A stretch of DNA of 64,000 bases from positions 61,123-125,122 of the forward strand of contig JAJSAL010000057.1 of assembly GCA_024274705.1 (NCBI GenBank), read 5' to 3'. Below, in pieces: positions 26,539 through 35,004 of this stretch. Source of the DNA: Spirochaetota bacterium (lineage in GTDB: Bacteria > Spirochaetota > Spirochaetia > SPDA01 > JAJSAL01). Within the stretch, counting starts at the first letter, position 1, and every line of letters begins with the position of its first letter. The notes beneath the pieces were generated by a model that did not search any database, was not told where the DNA came from, and worked only from the letters and a program-made list of their open reading frames with translations. The position numbers and the translations under genes were made by a program.

Positions 26539-28563
26539 TTATCTGCTGTTCCGGTTGTTGCTGCTGAAATTATCGATAGCAGTGGATGTTCGTTTAAGAT
26601 CTACCAGGGCGCCCTCCATCATAGCATATTTTTCCTTCAATTCCTGCTCTTTTCGTTCCAGCCGTACATTATAGGTGTCAATATCTTTGTTCGTCCTGGC
26701 AATCCGCCCATCCAGGTTCTGGACTTTTATGGGAATCAGTCCTCCACTCTGGACATGAGCTTTGGTATAATTATCAACCAGAAAAGCGATGCCTGAATCA
26801 ACTACAAGGTCTCCGTCACTATCATTTCCGAAGAGTTCCTTTATCGAACCCATCTTCGATTCCAGGGCCGCATCGAGTTGTTTTTCGTCTATTTCCAGGT
26901 AACCCCGGAGTTTGGTGGTATTGAGTCCGCCGGTCCCCGGTGTTCCCGTATCCGTAGCTATCCCGATCTGGGCGAGAAGAGACAGATCCCTCCCGGCACT
27001 TGTCTGATAGGGATTCATCATAATCGTCTGAAGCCTGTTCTGCAACTGCATCAAGGTAATATCCCCCTGAAGCGTCCCGAGACGATCAAGGGCGTTTTTT
27101 CGCTCATCGTCACTAAAATATTCAATCTCGTCTACAATCGATTCATCAGTACGGGTCAGGATATGAATTTCCGTAAGTAACCGGTTGTAATGGCCAATGA
27201 AGGTTATGAGTGCCTCTTTGATGTTGTCCCGGTCCGGCTCGACATTGAGTAATACCGGAGAATCGCTCTCTGCATGAAGATTCACGGTGACACCGGGAAT
27301 GATATCATCGGCATCATTACTCTCCCGTTCAATTTCTATTCCATCAAGGGAGAGCAGGGCATTCTGAGCCGTAGAGAGAGCATTCCCGGGTGTATACTCG
27401 CCTCTGCTGGAAGGATCGTATACTCTTATATTCTCGAAGGTGAGATTGCGATTGGAGTTGTTATTTCGTAATTTGATTGCATTCAGTCGATCGACGTAAT
27501 CGGAAAGGCGAATCTTGACCGTTTGGAAAGGTGCCGTTTGCAATGGAGGGAGGGGAATGACTTCACCATTGGACTGGAGGAAAACAGCGTTAAGATCCCT
27601 CTGAATTCGGGGAGGGGGCGGCGGAGACCATTTCGGAAGATCGATTCGTGATTTCTGATTTTCTACCGTAATGCCTTCGAAGGTTATCGTTCCGGATCCG
27701 GGCAAATCAGGCCCCGGGGGCGGCTCAGGGATGTCGTAAGCTGCTAAATCGATTTCCTTTATTTCAACGTTGAACGATAGGATGAGATTGTCATCGATGG
27801 GGATATTCTTCAATACCGGTAGAGAGAGTTCTCCTCCAGGTGTCAATGTCAATTTGTTTTCCGTAACATTGAACATTGAATCGTCCAAGGGAGCAGACCA
27901 GGGTTTCAGGGAATCCCTGTCAAGAGAAAAGGTGTAGTGGGTATCGGCAGCTTCTTTGAGGATCCCCGTATCTAAGGCAAAAGAGAGGGCCTCATCGTGA
28001 AACTGCAGGGGATTAGGTTTGCCGGGTATGAGAGATTCGATGAGTACGATCTGGCTCTCGGTAGTATTCTTTACAATACTGCCTTGCAGTATGTCGGTTC
28101 CCCGCTTATTAAGACGTTCGATAAAATTTCCCAGCTTCCCCCCGTTAAAGGTGAATCGGACTTCTTCTTCACCAACGGTAAAACGATATAAACCCGGGGG
28201 AACTTCTATGTCCATGGGTAATGAAGTGGAAAGAAAACGGTCGGCCCTGGCGATCTGTATTACCTTGATCGATTGTTCTCTTTCCTGGGCATCCCTGGTG
28301 GCCGTTGCTGTCAGAACGGCTTCATTGGAAGAACGTGCTATCCGGTTCATGAAAGGGTTTTGAAATCCGAACAGGGTATGGGCGCTCTCTTGTACATTCG
28401 AGAGACGGCGGCTCACGTCCATCCACATACGCTGCTGTTTTTTATACGTGGAAACCTGTTCTTCCAGCCTTTTAACCGGAATACGTTCCGCTTCCATGAG
28501 TCCTTCGATAAGTTTTGCGGTGTTGAATTGAGATGTAACCCCGGGAATTGTGATATCTGACAT
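26539..28563 (-). CDS. fliD: Flagellar filament cap protein FliD
   Basis: The 674-residue cap protein. The N-terminal segment TIPGVTSQFNTAKLIEGLMEAER and the C-terminal coiled coil (LDGRIARTNKDIDTYNVRLERKEQELKEKY split over the last 90 residues) are the conserved FliD_N and FliD_C regions. The long middle with extra beta domains (PEPPPGPDLPGSG linker near residue 290) is typical of spirochaete FliD. It lies 31 bp after flaG. Confidence 0.93.
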   Translation of the reverse strand: MSDITIPGVTSQFNTAKLIEGLMEAERIPVKRLEEQVSTYKKQQRMWMDVSRRLSNVQESAHTLFGFQNPFMNRIARSSNEAVLTATATRDAQEREQSIKVIQIARADRFLSTSLPMDIEVPPGLYRFTVGEEEVRFTFNGGKLGNFIERLNKRGTDILQGSIVKNTTESQIVLIESLIPGKPNPLQFHDEALSFALDTGILKEAADTHYTFSLDRDSLKPWSAPLDDSMFNVTENKLTLTPGGELSLPVLKNIPIDDNLILSFNVEIKEIDLAAYDIPEPPPGPDLPGSGTITFEGITVENQKSRIDLPKWSPPPPPRIQRDLNAVFLQSNGEVIPLPPLQTAPFQTVKIRLSDYVDRLNAIKLRNNNSNRNLTFENIRVYDPSSRGEYTPGNALSTAQNALLSLDGIEIERESNDADDIIPGVTVNLHAESDSPVLLNVEPDRDNIKEALITFIGHYNRLLTEIHILTRTDESIVDEIEYFSDDERKNALDRLGTLQGDITLMQLQNRLQTIMMNPYQTSAGRDLSLLAQIGIATDTGTPGTGGLNTTKLRGYLEIDEKQLDAALESKMGSIKELFGNDSDGDLVVDSGIAFLVDNYTKAHVQSGGLIPIKVQNLDGRIARTNKDIDTYNVRLERKEQELKEKYAMMEGALVDLKRTSTAIDNFSSNNRNSR

Positions 28564-28594
28564 ACTTTCCTGACCCCTCCCTGTCAGTACGAGT

Positions 28595-28945
28595 TCATAT
28601 CTCTTTGTCTATCAATAGGCCAATCGCTTCTCGTATTCGTATATGAAGACGCTGCAGTTCTTCGGGAGGAATCTCCTTAATTACTTTATCGGTTTCGGGG
28701 TCAATCACCTTTACGACAACCTGGCCAAGCTCCTCATTGACGCTATATTTGAGTTTTTTAATAAAAGAGAGATTAGAGCGAAATATTTTTCGCATGTATG
28801 ATTCGATTTCGGCTTTTTTCGGAGGCTTTGAAAAGTGTGGAATTACCCGTTCCTGCTCCTGTCTTCGCGGCTGCCGAGTTCTGTTTTTATTCGCAGGTTT
28901 ACGAACTGGAGTTTGACCTGAAATATTTCCAATATCCAGTTCCAT
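28595..28945 (-). CDS. flaG: FlaG-family flagellar protein
   Basis: A 116-residue protein with a basic, disordered N-terminal half and a C-terminal FlaG domain: LKYSVNEELGQVVVKVIDPETDKVIKEIPPEE, broken here as LKYSVNEELGQVVVK and DKVIKEIPPEE. FlaG is linked to filament length and lies before fliD in most genomes. The AGGGG about 9 nt upstream of the ATG serves as ribosome site. It follows flaB after 114 bp that hold two weak stem-loops. Confidence 0.9.
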   Translation of the reverse strand: MELDIGNISGQTPVRKPANKNRTRQPRRQEQERVIPHFSKPPKKAEIESYMRKIFRSNLSFIKKLKYSVNEELGQVVVKVIDPETDKVIKEIPPEELQRLHIRIREAIGLLIDKEI

Positions 28946-29059
28946 ATGTCGTACCCCTCATGGTAAAAGTGATGAGAGGAGGGCGCGAACCCCTCCCATC
29001 TGGTTTTATTGAAGAGATGACGTCCAGAAATCTCTTCGAAAACGGAGTCCTCAGTCTGT

Positions 29060-29908
29060 TTACAGTAACTGCATTACAGCCTGAGTTTTTGAATTGGCCT
29101 GGGCCAACATGGCAGTACCGGCCTGCATGAGAATCTGGTTCTTAACGTATTCGACCATTTCACCGGCCATGTCTACGTCCCTGATTCTTGATTCAGCAGC
29201 CTGTAAGTTTTCAGCGGCAATCGCAACACCCTGGGAAGCCATTTCAAATCTGTTCTGATAGGCCCCCAAGTCGGCACGTTGTTTAGAAACCTGCCGTAAT
29301 GCAGAATCCAGTCGACCGATAGCAAGGTTTGCTCTTTCGGGAGTGGAAATGGAGATGGTCTCGGTTGCGCCCTGCTCTCCTTCCAGGCCCAATGCAGCTG
29401 CAGTCATCGTGCCGATATAAATTCGTTCGTTCTGGTCCATGTTGGCTCCAACCTGAAATTGCATGACTCTTGGCGAATCATCATTCGCGAACGCACCGGA
29501 CAGCATATTCATGCCGTTGAACTGTGCATGAGACGCAATCCTGTTGATTTCATCTACGAGCTGGGAAACTTCCACCTGGATCTGCATTCTGTCTTCATCG
29601 GTGTAAACACCATTTGCAGACTGAACAGACAATTCTCTCAGGCGGTGCAGGATATCCTGTGTTTCCTGAAGATAGCCTTCAGTAGTCTGGATGAAGGAAA
29701 CACCATTTTCGATGTTCCGTTCAGCCTGATTAAGACCACGTATCTGACTCCTCAGTTTTTCAGAAACAGCAAGACCTGATGCATCGTCGCCACCCCGGTT
29801 GATTCGCATACCAGAACTCAATTTTTCGATGTTTTTACTAATCTGCGCACCCTTGATGCCTAGCATGCGGTTTGCATACATTGCGCTCATGTTGTGATTA
29901 ATAATCAT
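29060..29908 (-). CDS. flaB: Flagellin FlaB (copy 1)
   Basis: A 282-residue core flagellin of the periplasmic filament. The N-terminus [15 protein letters not shown] and the C-terminus [20 protein letters not shown] are the D0/D1 regions; no large D2/D3 domain is present, as usual for spirochaete FlaB. There is no signal peptide, as expected for type III export. The ribosome site AAGGAGG lies 5 nt before the ATG, and a GGA-loop hairpin lies 25 nt upstream of the start. It is clearly related to the second copy at 30.1-31.0 kb. Confidence 0.96.
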   Translation of the reverse strand: MIINHNMSAMYANRMLGIKGAQISKNIEKLSSGMRINRGGDDASGLAVSEKLRSQIRGLNQAERNIENGVSFIQTTEGYLQETQDILHRLRELSVQSANGVYTDEDRMQIQVEVSQLVDEINRIASHAQFNGMNMLSGAFANDDSPRVMQFQVGANMDQNERIYIGTMTAAALGLEGEQGATETISISTPERANLAIGRLDSALRQVSKQRADLGAYQNRFEMASQGVAIAAENLQAAESRIRDVDMAGEMVEYVKNQILMQAGTAMLAQANSKTQAVMQLL

Positions 29909-29932
29909 ATAACCCTCCTTGATGATCTTACA

Positions 29933-29949
29933 AAGGCATCCTTTGCCTT
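29933..29949 (-). promoter_or_regulatory. Candidate CsrA-binding hairpin in the flaB (copy 1) leader
   Basis: Read on the minus strand: AAGGCA, loop AAGGA, TGCCTT. The GGA is in the loop of a 6-bp stem, matching the CsrA consensus (ARGGAUG in a hairpin). Its 3' edge is 25 nt before the ATG. A second GGA lies in the ribosome site 20 nt further on. Confidence 0.7.
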
Positions 29950-30031
29950 CTCACATGTATGCTATGAGGGGAATCCTCAGAAGATAATCGCGCCTCTTCC
30001 GCTCCGTCATCCCCTGCTTAACAAAGAGATA

Positions 30032-30064
30032 TTTCCGATCCGCCTTTTCCGGCGGAATCGGAAA
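30032..30064 (-). terminator. Stem-loop between the two flaB genes (possible terminator)
   Basis: A 13-bp stem with one bulged base (TTTCCGATCCGCC / GGCGGAATCGGAAA) and a 6-nt loop, about 70 nt downstream of flaB copy 2. The trailing sequence on the minus strand (TATCTCTTTGTT) is only moderately T-rich, so termination may be partial. A weak sigma-70-like TTGAAA-N17-TATGTA lies upstream of it on the minus strand. Confidence 0.4.
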
Positions 30065-30136
30065 ATCTCCTTTTTACATACAATAAAGAGGGTAGTTTTT
30101 CAAAGAACGTAAATCTACACGTTCAATACTAATTCA

Positions 30137-30991
30137 TTAACCGAGTAGTTGCAATACTGCCTGTGTTTTCATGTTAGCCTGGGCTAACATTGCTGTGCCA
30201 GCCTGCATCAGAATCTGATTCTTTACGTAATCGACCATTTCAGCAGCCATGTTAACGTCTCGAATTCTTGACTCAGCTGCCTGCATATTTTCTGCACCTA
30301 TATCGATTCCTGTGACAGCCATTTCGAGTCTGTTCTGATAAGCTCCGAGATCCGCCCTCTGTTTGCTCACCTGCCTGAGTGCAGCATCGATAACACCGAT
30401 GGCCATGTTTGCGTTTTCCGGTGTAGAGAAAGAGAGTATATCGTTTTCCGCACGCACCTTAAATGCGCTTGCGGTCATGGTGCCGATATATACACGCTCC
30501 CTCTGATCCATGTTGGCACCGATGTGGAGCCACATTGAACCGGTTACAGTGTTTTCCCCTCTTTCTGCTGCGAAACGGCCTGTGAGCATATTCATGCCGT
30601 TAAATTGGGCATGAGAAGCTATCCGGTCTATTTCGTCGACAAGCTGGGAAACTTCAACTTGAATCTGCATCCTGTCTTCTTCGGTGTAGATTCCATTCGC
30701 AGACTGTACTGCGAGCTCGCGCATCCGGTGCATGATATTCTGGGTTTCCTGGAGATACCCTTCAGTTGTCTGGATAAAGGAAATTCCATTTTCTGCATTC
30801 TTCGAAGCCTGTCTTAAACCCCGGATTTGTGCACGCATTTTTTCACTGACAGCTAATCCGGAAGCATCATCACCGGCCCTGTTGATGCGCAGACCGGAAG
30901 AGAGTTTCTCGATGTTTTTTGTCAGTGCTGAGTTGGTGAGCTTGAGCGTGTTGTTTGCAAACAACGCACTCATGTTGTGATTGATAATCAT
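30137..30991 (-). CDS. flaB: Flagellin FlaB (copy 2)
   Basis: A 284-residue core flagellin starting [17 protein letters not shown] take ATG 30991 with GGAGGAAAAA directly upstream; the longer open frame adds 11 leader-coded residues. The C-terminus ([20 protein letters not shown]) is nearly identical to copy 1, while the middle differs (a short insertion around [12 protein letters not shown]). Separate leaders with similar hairpins suggest both copies are under the same post-transcriptional control. Confidence 0.96.
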   Translation of the reverse strand: MIINHNMSALFANNTLKLTNSALTKNIEKLSSGLRINRAGDDASGLAVSEKMRAQIRGLRQASKNAENGISFIQTTEGYLQETQNIMHRMRELAVQSANGIYTEEDRMQIQVEVSQLVDEIDRIASHAQFNGMNMLTGRFAAERGENTVTGSMWLHIGANMDQRERVYIGTMTASAFKVRAENDILSFSTPENANMAIGVIDAALRQVSKQRADLGAYQNRLEMAVTGIDIGAENMQAAESRIRDVNMAAEMVDYVKNQILMQAGTAMLAQANMKTQAVLQLLG

Positions 30992-31016
30992 TTTTTCCTC
31001 CATGAAAGTATTAGTA

Positions 31017-31034
31017 GTGAGCATCCTTGCTCAC
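31017..31034 (-). promoter_or_regulatory. Candidate CsrA-binding hairpin in the flaB (copy 2) leader
   Basis: Read on the minus strand: GTGAGCA, loop AGGA, TGCTCAC, a perfect 7-bp stem with the GGA in the loop. The 3' edge is 26 nt before the ATG, almost the same spacing as in copy 1. The ribosome site GGAGGA 22 nt downstream offers the second GGA. Confidence 0.75.
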
Positions 31035-31420
31035 TTAAATCCAGTGCAAAACGTTAACAATTGGTTAATCTATTATCTTTTCCACCTCCTGTTGTAATTT
31101 TTGCTAAACCCTTTTTTCCAGACACCGATATACAGAGTAAGGAAGACTCTTGTAAGACGGAATTGAAGATCGATCAAAACTTACCCTTACTCATTGTATC
31201 GACCCCGGGATTCTTAATCTTTATTAAATTTTATATAGTGCTTCGAACCGTTGGTAGAGTTTGAAGCAACTCCTTATTCACACCTGTAGTCACCGGTAAA
31301 AACCTTACTTCCCTTTGTAGCAGAACGTTCTCTGCACCATATGAGAAATAGGCTGTTAAATGAAGGCGGTAGTGAATATTAGTAGTAAGAGGGTATACCT
31401 ATTTAACCCTGCCGGCTTCG
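31035..31420. other. Intergenic region upstream of flaB copy 2
   Basis: No convincing gene. On the minus strand it must hold the flaB promoter; GATAAT at about 31071-31076 (minus strand) is a possible -10 box without a good -35. On the plus strand TAAA (31105-31108), 15 nt, ACCGATAT (31124-31131) resembles a sigma-28 promoter, but no good gene lies directly behind it. Confidence 0.4.
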
Positions 31421-31700
31421 ATGTTCGAAAAGTTTCTGTCGAAACTTCTGTTCACAACAGTTGGATACGGCATTATCGCCATCCTGGGATTCCTCGTGTT
31501 CTCCCTTGTTGCCGCAGGTTTAACCCGAATCTTCTTCGGAGTTTCAGATAAGATATTCAATCCCTTCCAACCAGGAGTTTATAGAAAAGGATTTGCCGTC
31601 CTTTTTCAAGATGTTACAGCTTCTGGATATGGAACTGGAAGATGTGAAACCCTATTTTGAGGAATACATTAATGAAGAAAAGGAGAAAGAAAAAGTATGA
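31421..31700 (+). pseudogene. Small membrane-protein gene, possibly frameshifted
   Basis: From ATG 31421 one frame encodes a hydrophobic segment (LLFTTVGYGIIAILGFLVF) and continues to about 31590, after which its composition looks random and it stops at 31660. Another frame, open from 31524, gives an acidic, helical tail (LQLLDMELEDVKPYF and on to EEKEKEKV) whose TGA overlaps the ATG of the DUF2807 gene (ATGA at 31697-31700). The overlap suggests that this tail is translated. The simplest reading is one small membrane protein gene with a one-base shift between about 31560 and 31600. No ribosome site is seen at 31421. Confidence 0.35.
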
Positions 31701-32407
31701 AACTGAGTACTAAGATATTACTGATTATTGGTGCTGTTTTGCTGGGTTCGATTATCTTGGTAGGGGCCGGTACTCGATTCATGGTCAGCCGCATTGTGAA
31801 AATCGATACGGAAAGGGAACTGCCGCCCTACAGTGGAGAAACAATAAAAAGAAATTATGATTTTGATGATTTTGAGGTTATCTCAATCGCCGGTATCTGG
31901 CAGGTTGATATAATGCAATCAGAAGAATATGCGGTGGAGGTGCCGAAGGAAATGGAGAATAGTATGACGGTAAGCTCTCAGAACGGCAGTCTGAACCTGT
32001 TGATAGACGGCAGGATTAACCTTGGGAGCGGTATGCATATCAAGGCTGTTATTCTCACCCCGTCTCTTGATACACTGAAGGTCCGCGGAGCTGCCAAGGT
32101 TACTATGAGTGGCTTGAGTGCAGAATGGCTGCAGATCTATACTGATGGGGCAAGTCAGGTCGAAGGGTTTGACAATACAGTCGAGAACCTCTATCTCGAT
32201 TGTAAAGGTGCCGTAAACATCGATTTTACCAGTAGTATAACTACCAATGCGGAAGTACACCTTGCAGGAGCGACAAACGTTATGCTGAGCATGAACGGAG
32301 GTACATTAACCGGCCGGATGGAAGGTGTGGGGTCTGTTGTGTACTCAGGTACTGTATCTGAAGAAAGTATACAAACTGAAGGCTTCGCAAATGTAAGCAG
32401 GCGGTAG
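31697..32407 (+). CDS. DUF2807 (putative auto-transporter adhesin, GIN head) protein
   Basis: The 236-residue protein has an N-terminal membrane or signal segment (ILLIIGAVLLGSIILVGAG) and then a right-handed beta-helix-like domain with the DUF2807 pattern: FEVISIAGIWQVDIMQSEE, a middle with LKVRGAAKVTMSGL, and regularly spaced G-A-x-N/S-V units. Such proteins are found in the periplasm or on the surface of Bacteroidetes and spirochaetes; their role is poorly known. Ribosome site AAGGAG lies in the tail of the upstream frame. A terminator follows at 32421. Confidence 0.8.
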   Translation: MKLSTKILLIIGAVLLGSIILVGAGTRFMVSRIVKIDTERELPPYSGETIKRNYDFDDFEVISIAGIWQVDIMQSEEYAVEVPKEMENSMTVSSQNGSLNLLIDGRINLGSGMHIKAVILTPSLDTLKVRGAAKVTMSGLSAEWLQIYTDGASQVEGFDNTVENLYLDCKGAVNIDFTSSITTNAEVHLAGATNVMLSMNGGTLTGRMEGVGSVVYSGTVSEESIQTEGFANVSRR

Positions 32408-32420
32408 CCACTTGCCCGGG

Positions 32421-32440
32421 CCCCTGCAGGGGTTTTCTTT
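32421..32440 (+). terminator. Rho-independent terminator after the DUF2807 gene
   Basis: The self-complementary CCCCTGCAGGGG (32421-32432) is followed by TTTTCTTT, 14 bp after the stop codon. Confidence 0.7.
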
Positions 32441-32453
32441 ATGGCGTAAAAAC

Positions 32454-32505
32454 TTGACAAACCTATAGTTACAATCTAATGTGGATACATTATTCACGTT
32501 AGATT
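32454..32505 (+). promoter_or_regulatory. Promoter with overlapping operator-like inverted repeat
   Basis: TTGACA at 32454-32459 and TCTAAT at 32475-32480 (15-nt spacer, short) make a likely promoter. An inverted repeat, AATCTAATGTG (32473-32483) and CACGTTAGATT (32495-32505), pairs at 10 of 11 positions across an 11-nt spacer, covers the -10 box and start-site region and ends just before the GGAG ribosome site. This is a typical place for a repressor operator; no regulator gene is adjacent. Confidence 0.5.
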
Positions 32506-32515
32506 GGAGCATTCA

Positions 32516-33499
32516 ATGAGCAATCTGCAGACAACCTATATGGGTCTGTCCCTTCGAAATCCTCTTATCGTTTCAAGTTCAAAACTAACGTCAACTGTTC
32601 CGCAGATCCTCAAATGCGAGGAACACGGTGCCGGCGCCGTGGTTTTGAAATCATTGTTCGAAGAACAAATCATGGCGGATAAAGAGAACCTGATGGATAA
32701 TGTAAATTACTTAAGCCATGCTGAAGCCTTTGATTATACATCAGTAATGGCACAGGAATATCTTCTGGATGATTATGTTTCCCTGGTAGAGGAAGCAAAA
32801 AACAAGGCATCCATACCGGTAATTGCCAGCTTGAACTGTGTTTCCGCCGGAAACTGGATTGAATATGCGAACAGACTGGAAGATGCAGGTGCGGATGCAC
32901 TTGAACTGAACGTTTTTATCCTTCCGGCAAATGTGCGGGTTACAGGAGGAGAACTCGAAAAAATATACCTCGAGATTGCCCGGAAGATTAAGCGTAAAAT
33001 CTCGATTCCAGTCGCCATGAAAATCGGGTATCATTTTTCCGGTCTCGCCAATATGATCAGCAGGCTGGCAGATGAGGGGCTGGATGGGATCGTCCTTTTT
33101 AACCGTTTTTATAAACCGGATGTGAATATCGATAAACTCGTCCTGAAAGCAGCTCCTGTGTTCAGTGAACCAAATGAAATAAATCTTTCCCTCCAATGGA
33201 TAGCCCTTCTTTCAGGGGAAATCGATCTCGATTTTGCAGCTACCACGGGTATCCATTCCGGTGAAGGTGCGATAAAACAGCTCCTGGTTGGAGCCAAAGC
33301 AGTGCAGATCTGTTCAGTTTTATATAGCAATGGCATTGAATTCCTTGACGATATTGTGAAAACGTTGGAATCCTGGATGGAAAAGCAACACTTTTCCTCG
33401 ATTTCTGATTTTTGTGGTATGTTATGTCAGGAAAACAGCGACAATCCCGAAGCATATGAACGATCACAGTTTGTAAAGGCGATTGTTGGGATCGCATAA
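32516..33499 (+). CDS. Dihydroorotate dehydrogenase-like flavoprotein
   Basis: The 327-residue TIM-barrel protein begins SNLQTTYMGLSLRNPLIVSSS, the entry strand of class 1 dihydroorotate dehydrogenases, and has the segments IASLNCVSAGNW, LELNVF, IPVAMKIGYHFSG and the phosphate-binding TTGIHSGEGAIKQLLVGAKAVQ. FMN binding is probable. This branch (annotated as dihydroorotate dehydrogenase-like) often lacks pyrimidine-gene neighbours, as here, so the true substrate is uncertain. Start ATG 32516 has GGAG 7 nt upstream; an in-frame TTG at 32504 is less likely. Confidence 0.8.
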   Translation: MSNLQTTYMGLSLRNPLIVSSSKLTSTVPQILKCEEHGAGAVVLKSLFEEQIMADKENLMDNVNYLSHAEAFDYTSVMAQEYLLDDYVSLVEEAKNKASIPVIASLNCVSAGNWIEYANRLEDAGADALELNVFILPANVRVTGGELEKIYLEIARKIKRKISIPVAMKIGYHFSGLANMISRLADEGLDGIVLFNRFYKPDVNIDKLVLKAAPVFSEPNEINLSLQWIALLSGEIDLDFAATTGIHSGEGAIKQLLVGAKAVQICSVLYSNGIEFLDDIVKTLESWMEKQHFSSISDFCGMLCQENSDNPEAYERSQFVKAIVGIA

Positions 33500-33517
33500 G
33501 ATCCTTGATGGAACAGC

Positions 33518-34657
33518 ATGCAAGATTCTGATTTCGAAGATATAAGGCCCTACAGGGATCACGAATTCAAGAGAGTAATCAAAAGAATCATCTCCCATAA
33601 GTGGATTTTAAGAGGTGTGAGGAAATATGCATGCCCTCGGTGTCCTGTTATCATTTATCCATTTATACATATGATTATCCGGCTATGGCTGAAGTGTAAA
33701 CTGGCTCCTATTAAAACAATCGATGACTTTCACACGGAAATCATCCGTAAAACAGTGCTGCAGTGGGTAGAAGATAAGACCACCAGCAGTGTAACCTGGT
33801 CCGGTGAAGAACACATTACCCGGGATAAATCCATTCTTTATATCACCAATCACAGGGACATCGTTCTCGATTCTTCGTTTCTCTGTATGATCTTGATGGA
33901 TCTGAAACTGAAAACTCCGGAGATAGCCTTTGGAGATAATCTTCTCATGAATCAACTCACATCCGATCTTATTAGAATCAATAAGAGTTTCATTGTAAAA
34001 CGTAATCTTCCTCTCAGGGAACAGATAGTCGAATCCATAAAGCTCTCCCGGTACATTTTGTATACCCTCCGGAATGGACATTCCATCTGGCTTGCCCAGC
34101 GGGAGGGGAGAGCGAAAAACGGTGATGACCGTTCAAATCCATCGATCATAAAAATGCTGTACCTGTCTCAAAGAAAGAGAGGAATGAGTTTCTCTGACTT
34201 TATCAACACCATCAACATTATGCCCGTGGCCGTTTCGTACCAGCTTGATCCCTGTGACTCGATGAAGGCCCGTGAATTGTGGAAGCTTAAGACCGAAGGA
34301 GTGTACAAAAAAAAGTCAAAGGAAGATCTGATGAGTATCGTAAGGGGCATCCGGGACTGGAAAGACGGCGTTCATTATGCTTTTAATCCTATTCTGAAAG
34401 GTGAGTGGAAAGACGCCCAGCATGTTGCTGAAACCATCGACAGGGGCATCCACGGGTCTTATCATCTATGGCCTGAAAACTACATTGCTTTTGATGAAAT
34501 CCATGCTTCTTCGGAATACCGGAAAGAGTACACAGCAGAAAAGAAGAGTAGGTTTCTGAAGCGGTTTGCCCACATGAACTCCGGAATGCTTAAGATATCT
34601 CTGGAAATTTATGCAAAACCTGTTGAAAACCGTGAAGCATTAAGAAAACAGAAGTGA
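33518..34657 (+). CDS. PlsC-like acyltransferase
   Basis: The 379-residue protein has a lysophospholipid acyltransferase domain with YITNHRDIVLDSSFL, a variant of the catalytic His-Asp motif, and the later motif QREGRAKNGDD. It would acylate glycerol-phosphate or a related polar lipid precursor at the inner membrane. The NHRDIVLD variant is found in a group of Bacteroidetes and spirochaete proteins whose exact acceptor is unknown. It starts 18 bp after the dehydrogenase-like gene and overlaps the GIY-YIG gene by 4 bp (GTGA). Confidence 0.78.
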   Translation: MQDSDFEDIRPYRDHEFKRVIKRIISHKWILRGVRKYACPRCPVIIYPFIHMIIRLWLKCKLAPIKTIDDFHTEIIRKTVLQWVEDKTTSSVTWSGEEHITRDKSILYITNHRDIVLDSSFLCMILMDLKLKTPEIAFGDNLLMNQLTSDLIRINKSFIVKRNLPLREQIVESIKLSRYILYTLRNGHSIWLAQREGRAKNGDDRSNPSIIKMLYLSQRKRGMSFSDFINTINIMPVAVSYQLDPCDSMKARELWKLKTEGVYKKKSKEDLMSIVRGIRDWKDGVHYAFNPILKGEWKDAQHVAETIDRGIHGSYHLWPENYIAFDEIHASSEYRKEYTAEKKSRFLKRFAHMNSGMLKISLEIYAKPVENREALRKQK

Positions 34658-35004
34658 AGGATGAAGTAGTGGCCGTTTGGGTGTACATGCTGGAACTCGA
34701 AAATGGGCACTATTACACCGGGTGGACTACCGACCCTGAACGAAGATTCAGAGAGCATGTGAACCGGCGGAAAGGTGCATCCGCTACACGGATTTCGAAG
34801 CCGGTACATATAGCCGCCTGCTGGAAGATTGAAGGGGGGAAATCAGAAGCACTTAAGGTAGAGGCGTATATAAAAAAACAGAAAAGGATCGAGAAAGAGC
34901 GGATTGTCGCGGTACCTGAAGCTCTTTCAGCATGTTTGAGGGAAAGCTCCGAAATTTCTCTCTCGGTCATCCCAGGCAGGATAGCTGGTTTTGAAAATAG
35001 GTAA
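34654..35004 (+). CDS. GIY-YIG nuclease-superfamily protein (UPF0213-like)
   Basis: A 116-residue single-domain protein with WVYMLELENGHYYTGWT (GIY-YIG core), then RRFREHVNRRKGA and the late segment GGKSEALKVEAYIKK, which match the UPF0213/YhbQ group. DNA cleavage is possible but unproven in this group. The GTG at 34654 overlaps the upstream stop; GTG 34669, which has AAGGA 7 nt before it, is an equally good start. The next gene overlaps by 14 bp. Confidence 0.8.
   Translation: MKDEVVAVWVYMLELENGHYYTGWTTDPERRFREHVNRRKGASATRISKPVHIAACWKIEGGKSEALKVEAYIKKQKRIEKERIVAVPEALSACLRESSEISLSVIPGRIAGFENR

Noticed and set aside
28979..29037. Two stem-loops between flaB copy 1 and flaG as terminators
   Set aside because: The stems are short and the minus-strand downstream sequence is not T-rich; they may affect mRNA stability only.
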